Source: CAIWXH01 sp964555675
Lineage (GTDB): Bacteria > Chloroflexota > Chloroflexia > Chloroflexales > Chloroflexaceae
Direction: 5' to 3'
NCBI GenBank assembly: GCA_964555675.1
Contig: CAZKTU010000062.1
Location: 1 to 29,691, forward strand
DNA length: 29,691 nt
Position 1 is the first letter of the stretch; each line of letters starts with the position of its first letter. Shown piece by piece: positions 23,216 to 29,691 of this stretch. A program made the translations under genes and the position numbers. The notes beneath the pieces were generated by a model. The model made no database searches and was not told the DNA's origin. It saw only the letters and a program-made list of their open reading frames with translations.

Positions 23216-24649
23216 GTGATCACAAAGATGCTGGGCAGTCGCGGCACAGTTAGCCCTCCGCTCGCCCGCACCCGGCGCGCCGCTCGTGCTCGGGCCGATC
23301 TGAGGCGCGCCCGCGGCCTGGCCGAAGACCCTCCCTCGCCCTACGGCCCCGCCACCGCCTCGCCCCCCCGCGTCTACCCCGGCCCGCCCGCCGGCTGGCC
23401 CCGCCTCGCCGCCCACGCGAGCCTGCTCGCCCTGATCACGCTGATCCTCGCGGGCGAGCTGCTCGGCGCATGGTCGGCCGCCGTGATCGCCTCCCCTGTC
23501 GACGGCGAACCCGCCCTCCAGCCCCAGCCCCAGGCCGCTCTCGGCCCGGGCCTCAGCGGCCCCCTCGTGCTCGCGCCCCTGCGTCTGAGCGGCTCGGCGC
23601 CCCTACCGGTCACCCCGCCGCTCCAGCGCCCTCGCGTGGTCGTAGGCGCCTTCCAGGCCTACCACCCCCTCGCAGACGGCGAGACCCTCGGCCTGGTCGC
23701 CGAGCGCTACGGCGTGAGCCTCGAGGCTCTGGTCTGGTCGAATGATCTCGACTGGGGCGACGCCCTGACCTTCGGGCAGATCCTGCGCATCCCCAGAGTC
23801 ACAGGCCTGGCCTACACCGTCGGCGAGGACGAGACCCTGGCGAGTATCGCCGCTCGCTTCGGCGTCGGCCCCGAGGCGATCGCCGCCTTCGGGCCAAACC
23901 GGATCGGGGACGATCTGCAACTCCAGCCAGGCGTCGAGCTGTTCATCCCCGGCGGGACGCGCGCCGTCGCAGAGAGCTGGCTCAGCAGCGTCGGGGGCCC
24001 CGAGGGCCTGGCCGGCAAGGGCCCCGAGCCCGCCGGCATTGTGCGCGAGGGCCAGACCAATCTGCGCACCGGGCCGAGCACCGAGCATCCGCGCGTGCTG
24101 CAGCTCGATGCCGGGCGTAAGCTTGGCCTGCGGGCGCGCCACGGCGATTGGCTGCAGGTCGAGCTCGGCGGCACACAGGGCTGGATCCGCCAGGATATGC
24201 TCGAGGTGCCTCCGGCCTGGGTCGTCGCCCTCCCCGAGACTGCCGACTTCCCCGCCCCGCCGCCGCGCTGGGTCTGGCCCGCCCGCGGCTCGATCAGCTC
24301 GCGCTTCGGCCCGCGCTGGGGCGGTTTCCATAATGGGCTCGATATCGCCAATAGAGCCTGGACGCCGATCCTGGCCGCGCGCGCCGGTACGGTCTCCGAG
24401 GCCGGCTGGTGCAGCGGCTACGGCTACTGCGTGAAGCTGCGCCACGGCGGGGGCGTCGAGACGGTGTACGGCCACCTGATCGACCGGCCGCCCGTGCGGA
24501 GGGGCGAGCAGGTTGCCGCCGGCGAGCTGATTGGCCACATGGGCAGCACCTACGACCGCGCCGGCGGCGGCTACTCGACCGGCGTGCATCTGCACTTCAC
24601 CGTCTTCGTGAACGGCCGCGCCGTCGATCCCCTGCGCTTCCTGCCCTGA
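23216..24649 (+). CDS. LysM-SH3-M23 cell-wall endopeptidase
   Basis: 477 residues if started at GTG 23216; ATG 23228 is an alternative and neither has a good ribosome site. A basic N-terminus precedes one membrane segment (about 63-92). Then come two LysM repeats (about 147-193 and 199-245), an SH3_3 domain (about 273-330; REGQTNLRTGPS...GWIRQDML) and a C-terminal M23 domain (about 355-470) with zinc ligands His372 and Asp376 in HNGLD and His460 in VHLHF. It should bind peptidoglycan or related glycans and cleave cross-bridges outside the membrane. It could also be a regulator, but all three zinc ligands are present, which argues for activity. Confidence 0.92.
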   Translation: MITKMLGSRGTVSPPLARTRRAARARADLRRARGLAEDPPSPYGPATASPPRVYPGPPAGWPRLAAHASLLALITLILAGELLGAWSAAVIASPVDGEPALQPQPQAALGPGLSGPLVLAPLRLSGSAPLPVTPPLQRPRVVVGAFQAYHPLADGETLGLVAERYGVSLEALVWSNDLDWGDALTFGQILRIPRVTGLAYTVGEDETLASIAARFGVGPEAIAAFGPNRIGDDLQLQPGVELFIPGGTRAVAESWLSSVGGPEGLAGKGPEPAGIVREGQTNLRTGPSTEHPRVLQLDAGRKLGLRARHGDWLQVELGGTQGWIRQDMLEVPPAWVVALPETADFPAPPPRWVWPARGSISSRFGPRWGGFHNGLDIANRAWTPILAARAGTVSEAGWCSGYGYCVKLRHGGGVETVYGHLIDRPPVRRGEQVAAGELIGHMGSTYDRAGGGYSTGVHLHFTVFVNGRAVDPLRFLP

Positions 24650-24688
24650 GGGCCTCGCGCCCGAAGCACGAACCTGCCGGCGAACGCG

Positions 24689-24697
24689 TGTTACAAT
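24689..24697 (+). promoter_or_regulatory. Extended -10 promoter candidate for parAB
   Basis: TGTTACAAT combines a TGn extension with a TACAAT box, 131 nt upstream of the parA start. No -35 is recognisable, as is usual for extended -10 promoters. Confidence 0.45.
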
Positions 24698-24828
24698 GGG
24701 CACAAGGTCGGCGCGGCCTCGCCCGCTCCGCCTGATTATGTTCAGGGCCGCCTTGTGAGCAGATGGGCGGATAGCCAAGCCCATCGCCCCGCGGCATGGC
24801 AGCGGCGGAACCCTGCGGAGGTGTAACG

Positions 24829-25649
<821 letters not shown>

Positions 25650-25653
<4 letters not shown>

Positions 25654-26771
25654 GCCGGCGACGAGGCCTCGGCAGCGGGCTTGATGCCCTCATCCCCAGC
25701 GGCGGCGCCCAGGCGTCCGACGCGATTCGCCAGATCCAGGTCGACTCGATCCGCGAGAACCGTAGCCAGCCGCGCACCCGCTTCGACGAGCAGGCCCTCG
25801 AGGAGCTCGCCGCTTCGATCCGCGAGCACGGGCTGATCCAGCCGATCATCGTCAGCGAGAGCCCCGATGGCGGCTATGAGCTGATCGCCGGCGAGCGCCG
25901 TTGGCGCGCGTCTCGGCGCGCCGGCCTGAGCCACGTGCCGGCCCTGGTGAAGAGCGCCTCGCCCCAGCAACTGCTCGAGCTGGCCCTGGTCGAGAATGTG
26001 CAGCGCGCCGACCTGAACGCCCTCGAAGAGGGCCTGGCTTACCAGACCCTTAAGGACGAGTTTGGTCTCTCCGACGAGGTGATCGCGCAGCGCGTGGGCA
26101 AGAGCCGCGTGGCGGTGGTCAATACCCGCCGGCTGATCCGGCTCATCCCGCAGGCGCAGCAGGCCCTGATCGAGGGCGCGATCAGCGCCGGCCACGGGCG
26201 GGCCTTGCTGCGCTTCGAGGACCCTGCCGATCAGGCCGCAGCCCTCGAGCTGCTCGTGCGCCGCGATCTCAGCGTGCGCGAGGCCGAGCGCCTGGCCGAG
26301 GTCGCCCAGCAGGCGCGCCTGACCCCCGAGGCCCGGGCTGCGCTCCTCGGCGGCGCCCTGAGCCTGGCCCACGCCCAGGCCCTGCTCAGGGTCGAGGACC
26401 GCGCCCAGCAGGGCGAGGCCCTGGGCCGCGTGCTCGGCATGGGTCTCAGCACGCGCGAGACCGAACAGATCGCCGACTTGCTGGCCGAGGGCGCGACCCT
26501 CGACGGCGCCGTCGGGCAGGTGCGCGGCCGCGCCGAGGAGCGCCAGCCGGCCCGCGAGCGCAGCCCCGAGCTGGGGGGCGGCGCCGAAGGGCGCTCCGCT
26601 CGCGGCCTCTCGCCCGAGGACGCCGAGGTCCAGCGCATGTTCGAGGAGGTGCTGGAGACGCCCGTGCAGCTACAGCGCAGCGCGGGAGTCATTCGGCTGA
26701 CGATTACCTGCTTCGACGATGAGCAGCTGCAGTCACTCTACGAGCGCATCGCCGACCGTCGCGGTGAGTAG
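25650..26771 (+). CDS. parB: ParB partition protein with an internally duplicated region
   Basis: 373 residues from TTG 25650, which overlaps the parA stop and has GGGAGGAG upstream. RGLGSGLDALIP at the start is the ParA-contacting segment. GERRWRA (81-87) is the CTP-binding C-motif of the CTPase clamp, and ENVQRADLNALEEG (115-128) follows. The HTH parS reader is at about 140-165. After it the region 170-219 (ALIEGAISAGHGRALLRFED...DLSVREAERLAE) is repeated at 229-278 (ALLGGALSLAHAQALLRVED...GLSTRETEQIAD), about 22 of 50 identical. A low-complexity linker and a C-terminal dimerisation domain (about 320-373) end the protein. Chromosomal ParB is usually about 280-300 residues, so the extra copy largely explains the length. 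Confidence 0.95.
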
Positions 26772-26772
26772 G

Positions 26773-27678
26773 ATGAGCGAGATAGTCGCCTTCGGCAACC
26801 CCGTCTACGACGAGATTGTCACGCCGGCCGTCAGAACCGAGGGCCGCGTGCTCTCGGGCTGCTCGACCAACGCCTGCCTGGCCCTGTCGCGCCTGGGCCA
26901 TACCACCGCGCTGGTCGGGCGGGTCGGCCCGGATTACCGCGAGCACCTCGCCGCCGACCTGCGGCGCTACGGCGTCCTCGACCGCGCCCAGCTCGCGCCC
27001 GCGACGGGCGGCTTCCGCCTGGTCTACGACGATCGGGGCGACCGCACCCTCGACGTGCTCGGGGTTGCGCCCGCGATCGAGCACGTGCCCGCCGACTGCG
27101 CCGGCGCCCGGGCGGTGATCATCGGGCCCATCTTGCAGGAAACGCCTCTGGCCCTCGTCGAGGCGATCTGCGCCGTCACGACGGCGCCGCTGCTGCTCGA
27201 TCCGCAGGGCCTGCTGCGCCGCCTCGCCCCGGGTGGCCGCGTCGAGCACTTCGCGCCGCCCGACTTTGCGCAGGTGGCCCGGCGCTGCGCGGTGCTCAAG
27301 GCGAACGAGCTCGAGACGCAGGTGCTGACCGGCATCGCCCCGCGCGAGGAGCCGGCCGCCGCCGCGCGGGCCCTGCGCGAGCTTGGCTGCCAAATTGCGA
27401 TCGTCACCCTGGCCGAGGCCGGCTCGTTTATCGACAGCGGCGAGCAGCAGTGGTATATTCCAGCATATGCGACTGAGGCGCGCGACCCCACAGGCGCCGG
27501 TGACACCTATCTCGCCGGCTTTCTTCACGCCTACCTCGAGAACCCGGCCGATCTCTACAGGGCCGGCTGCTTCGGCTCGGCGACCGCCTCGATCTGGATC
27601 GAGCACACCGGCCCCGATGCCCCGATCAGCGGTGATGAGGTGATCCGCCGAGCGGCGACGCTCCTCGCGCGCCGCTGA
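26773..27678 (+). CDS. PfkB-family sugar/nucleoside kinase
   Basis: 301 residues, ATG one nucleotide after the parB stop, so it is very probably in the parAB operon. The ribokinase fold is shown by the N-terminal IVAFGNPVYDEIV, an early GGxxxN-like region here altered to SGCSTNACLALSRLG, and the C-terminal DPTGAGDTYLAGFL with catalytic Asp244 and its anion hole. These enzymes phosphorylate sugars, nucleosides or aminoimidazole riboside. The specificity cannot be told, and the first glycine motif is unusual. A role in partition is not implied by the family. Confidence 0.88.
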   Translation: MSEIVAFGNPVYDEIVTPAVRTEGRVLSGCSTNACLALSRLGHTTALVGRVGPDYREHLAADLRRYGVLDRAQLAPATGGFRLVYDDRGDRTLDVLGVAPAIEHVPADCAGARAVIIGPILQETPLALVEAICAVTTAPLLLDPQGLLRRLAPGGRVEHFAPPDFAQVARRCAVLKANELETQVLTGIAPREEPAAAARALRELGCQIAIVTLAEAGSFIDSGEQQWYIPAYATEARDPTGAGDTYLAGFLHAYLENPADLYRAGCFGSATASIWIEHTGPDAPISGDEVIRRAATLLARR

Positions 27679-27714
27679 GCCTGCTCGAGGGCGTGTATCA
27701 ACAGGAGTGAGCAG

Positions 27715-28353
27715 ATGATGCCATTGCTCGGCCGATTTCGCGAGGCCTACGAGCGGATCTCGCTCCCTCTTGGGCGCGTCTGTATGCGGCTAGGGCTGAG
27801 CGCCGACATGCTCACCTACCTGAGCCTGTTGCTCAGCGTCGGCGCCGGCTACCTGATCGCTAGGGGCTGGTTCGTCTGGGGGGTTGTCGCCATCCTCCTC
27901 GTCGGCCTCGCCGATATGCTCGACGGCGCTACGGCCAGGGCTTCGGGGACGGCCAGCGACTATGGGACGGTCCTCGACCACGTTAGCGACCGCTACGCCG
28001 AGTTCTTTCTGCTGGGAGGCGTCCTGCTCTCAGAGGCCGTCGCCCCCGGGTGGGTCCTGTTTGCCCTGTTCGGCATGGTGATGGCCAGCTATGTGCGGGC
28101 CAGGGCCGAGTCGACCAAGCAGCTCGGCTCGTGCAATGTGGGCTTCGCGGGTCGCCAGGAGAAGCTCGGCATCCTCGTCGCCGGCCTGCTGCTGCAGCCC
28201 CTGGCCCCCCAGTTGCCCGTGCTCGAGTGGGCGGTGATCGCGATTGGGGTGGCCTCCCATATTACGGCGGCGCAGCGGCTGCGCTACACGCGCAAGGCCC
28301 TCTCGCGCCCGGGCGACCGCCGCGATCTGTCCCAGGGGCCCGGCGTGGTCTGA
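27715..28353 (+). CDS. CDP-alcohol phosphatidyltransferase
   Basis: 212 residues, ATG 27715 with AGGAG 7 nt upstream (ATG 27718 is possible). It has about five to six membrane segments. The family signature is complete: D67xxD70G71xxAR(x8)G84xxxD88xxxD92, read from DMLDGATARA to DYGTVLDHVSD. It transfers a phosphatidyl group from CDP-diacylglycerol to an alcohol such as glycerol-phosphate or inositol-phosphate, or joins CDP-inositol type donors, at the cytoplasmic face of the membrane. The acceptor cannot be deduced. It follows the PfkB gene by 36 nt, so a link between sugar phosphorylation and a polar lipid head group is conceivable but unproven. Confidence 0.92.
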   Translation: MMPLLGRFREAYERISLPLGRVCMRLGLSADMLTYLSLLLSVGAGYLIARGWFVWGVVAILLVGLADMLDGATARASGTASDYGTVLDHVSDRYAEFFLLGGVLLSEAVAPGWVLFALFGMVMASYVRARAESTKQLGSCNVGFAGRQEKLGILVAGLLLQPLAPQLPVLEWAVIAIGVASHITAAQRLRYTRKALSRPGDRRDLSQGPGVV

Positions 28354-28378
28354 TGGCAGGTACCGGCCCAAGATAGGC

Positions 28379-28384
28379 TATACT
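28379..28384 (+). promoter_or_regulatory. Possible -10 box (TATACT) of gatC
   Basis: TATACT 73 nt before the gatC start; no -35 at standard spacing. Confidence 0.35.
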
Positions 28385-28457
28385 GGATGTGATCAGGCCC
28401 GCCCAGAGCTTGCAGCGGGGCGACGGCCGGCAGCGACGGTTATGAGGAGGTGGCCCG

Positions 28458-28748
28458 ATGGCCCTGACGAGCGAAGAAGTAGCCCACGTCGCGCGGCTCG
28501 CCCGCCTGAGCCTCAGCCCCGAGGAGCTCGAGCTGATGCGCAGCCAGCTCTCAAATATTCTCGAGTATATCGCGATGCTTCAGGAGGTTGAGGTCAGCGG
28601 CGTCGAGCCGACGGCCCAGGTGACCGGCCTGTCCACGGTGCTGCGGCCCGACCGGGTGACCGATGGGCTCACCCGCGACGAGGCGCTGTCCAACGCCCCC
28701 GACAAGCGCGAGGGCATGTTCCGGGTGAAGGCCGTCTTCGAGGAGTGA
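28458..28748 (+). CDS. gatC: Asp-tRNA(Asn)/Glu-tRNA(Gln) amidotransferase subunit C
   Basis: 96 residues, standard size. The GatC pattern is clear: LTSEEVAHVARLARLSLSPE at the start, then LSNILEYIAMLQEVEVSGVEPT, LRPDRVTDGLTRDEALSNAP and FRVKAVFE at the end. GatC wraps around GatA and stabilises the GatCAB complex that amidates mischarged tRNA. A strong GAGGAGG site (28444-28450) precedes the ATG. gatA does not follow; the next gene is a membrane protein, so gatA and gatB must be elsewhere. Confidence 0.96.
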   Translation: MALTSEEVAHVARLARLSLSPEELELMRSQLSNILEYIAMLQEVEVSGVEPTAQVTGLSTVLRPDRVTDGLTRDEALSNAPDKREGMFRVKAVFEE

Positions 28749-28852
28749 GCCCCTGGCCTGCAACACGCCTCGGTGCCTCAGCGTCCTAGCCTCAGACACG
28801 ATGATGAGCTTCGGCGTAGGCGTACGGCGCCGGCCTTTGAAAGGATGAGGCG

Positions 28853-29290
28853 ATGTATAGTGGCAGCGGCAATAACGGCGGGGGCTACACGAGGGTTGGC
28901 GGCTGGCGCATCAAGCCCCTCTACCTCTACATTGCGGGCGCGATCGCGGTGCTGGTCGCAATCTTTTTTGTGATGCGCTTCCTCAATACCAGCCTGGTGA
29001 TGCACTTCGGCGCATATGCCGGCGTGCTCCTGCTGATCGCCAATCTGCGCGAGCTGATCGGCAACACCTACGGCGAGCGCGGCAGCACCGCGCTGCTCAA
29101 CGTCATGGTGGGCGCCGGGCTGATCTGCGCCTGGCTGGCCCAGTTCCTCGGGCCGCTGCTCTGGATCCCGGCCCTCGTCCTTGTGGCCATCGCCACGCCC
29201 CTGATCTTCGGGCGGGCCTCGGTCTACAAGGGCTACCTCGGGGTGGCCCGCGGCGCAGCCGACACGGTCCGACGCACAATTGTGCGCTAG
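28853..29290 (+). CDS. Small four-helix membrane protein of unknown function
   Basis: 145 residues with AAAGGATGAGG before ATG 28853. A Gly-rich cytoplasmic start (MYSGSGNNGGGYTRVGG) is followed by about four membrane segments (LYIAGAIAVLVAIFFVM, MHFGAYAGVLLLIANL, ALLNVMVGAGLICAWLA, LLWIPALVLVAIATPLIF) and a basic tail (VRRTIVR). I recognise no family. It is the last gene before a strong terminator. Confidence 0.75.
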   Translation: MYSGSGNNGGGYTRVGGWRIKPLYLYIAGAIAVLVAIFFVMRFLNTSLVMHFGAYAGVLLLIANLRELIGNTYGERGSTALLNVMVGAGLICAWLAQFLGPLLWIPALVLVAIATPLIFGRASVYKGYLGVARGAADTVRRTIVR

Positions 29291-29313
29291 TTCATCAGTC
29301 GGTTTGACACAGC

Positions 29314-29348
29314 GAGGGGCGAGACATCAGTCTCGCCCCTCTTTCGTT
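29314..29348 (+). terminator. Intrinsic terminator
   Basis: A 12-bp perfect stem GAGGGGCGAGAC / GTCTCGCCCCTC (29314-29325 with 29330-29341), ATCA loop, then TTTCGTT. Confidence 0.88.
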
Positions 29349-29439
29349 GCGGCGCCCCTGCCATTGGCCCCCATGGAGCTGGGGTGGCCTGTCTGGTTGC
29401 GATCAAGGACAAAGACCAACTGCTCGGCAGGAGCCCGAT

Positions 29440-29460
29440 CTTTGGTCTTTGGTCTTTGGT
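29440..29460. repeat. Three tandem CTTTGGT heptamers
   Basis: Three perfect head-to-tail copies of a 7-bp unit in the otherwise featureless stretch 29349-29502. Its complement ACAAAGACCAA occurs 30 bp upstream (29409-29419), so a stem could form. I see no gene in 29349-29502. Confidence 0.7.
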
Positions 29461-29502
29461 CAGAACTGCCAATAGACGCCTCTCTGTCACAACTAGTACA
29501 CT

Positions 29503-29645
29503 GTCCGAGCTACTCTGACAGGTAGCCGCCTCCGGTAAGGGCGCACCCATGTGTGCGCCCCACCCCGTGTGCGCCCCCACCCCGTGTGCGCCCCACCCCG
29601 TGTGCGCCCCCGCCCCGCAGAGTAGCCCGACCTGTCTACTAGGGA
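29503..29645. repeat. GC-rich palindromic/tandem repeat element, copy 3 (most complete)
   Basis: The left end CCGAGCTACTCTG (29505-29517) and right end CAGAGTAGCCCGA (29618-29630) are inverted repeats of each other, 11 of 13 matching. Inside are the GGGCGCAC-6 nt-GTGCGCCC hairpin (29539-29560) and three 16-17 bp direct units CACCCCGTGTGCGCCC. After the right end comes CCTGTCTACTAGGG, comparable to CAGCCTCCTAGGG in copy 1. The remaining bases to the window end show no gene. Confidence 0.85.
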
Positions 29646-29691
29646 TAAATGCGGTAAAGCATACGCGGGAAGGGGATGGTCTCGCGGATAT

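Overview
The window is high-GC bacterial chromosomal DNA. It is most likely from a Chloroflexota bacterium of class Chloroflexia, in the Roseiflexus/Kouleothrix neighbourhood. This rests on the protein mix, the dense use of GTG and TTG starts, a large GT-C-type membrane protein with the C-terminal modules common in that phylum, small lipoproteins with a WPDxSxGCPQPG motif, and GC-rich palindromic intergenic repeats. The assignment is inference; no 16S rRNA or phylogenetic marker was tested. No transposase, phage gene or CRISPR array is visible.

Layout, left to right. 1-2.2 kb: a 5'-truncated esterase and an orphan sensor histidine kinase. 2.2-2.46 kb: a palindromic/tandem-repeat element containing a 100-N assembly gap. 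2.45-4.84 kb (minus): a membrane-anchored C39-like peptidase, an unknown single-pass membrane protein and ruvA. 5.1-8.1 kb (plus): a CocE/S15-type hydrolase and an acyl-CoA dehydrogenase. 8.1-10.7 kb: a second copy of the repeat element abutting the TATAAT box of a large membrane glycosyltransferase-like gene that looks leaderless. 10.7-14.6 kb: a 512-bp regulatory leader and a secreted subtilase of 1,129 residues, closed by stacked hairpins. 14.8-15.6 kb (minus): a lipoprotein and a tandem copy of its C-terminal domain. 15.7-18.8 kb: a degenerate GT2 protein, a helical protein, an SRAP-family protein and a DUF697 protein. 18.9-21.85 kb: tRNA-Gln(TTG), a hairpin-rich leader with an intrinsic terminator, then prs, a CorC-like gene and cytidine deaminase. 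21.9-22.35 kb: SRP RNA (minus) and an AT-richer region with three perfect DnaA boxes, a candidate oriC. 22.4-29.3 kb: a bifunctional-nuclease-family gene (minus), a LysM/SH3/M23 endopeptidase, parA-parB-pfkB, a CDP-alcohol phosphatidyltransferase, gatC and a small membrane protein. 29.3-29.69 kb: a terminator, a heptamer repeat and a third, most complete copy of the repeat element.

How it fits together. The 22-28 kb part reads as an origin-proximal region: DnaA boxes, SRP RNA and parAB lie within about 5 kb, although dnaA, dnaN and a canonical parS are not seen. The most unusual items are the candidate oriC without dnaA, a ParB with an internally duplicated segment after its HTH, the dispersed element with inverted ends and a 16-bp tandem core, and a terminator sitting in the leader of prs behind a tRNA.
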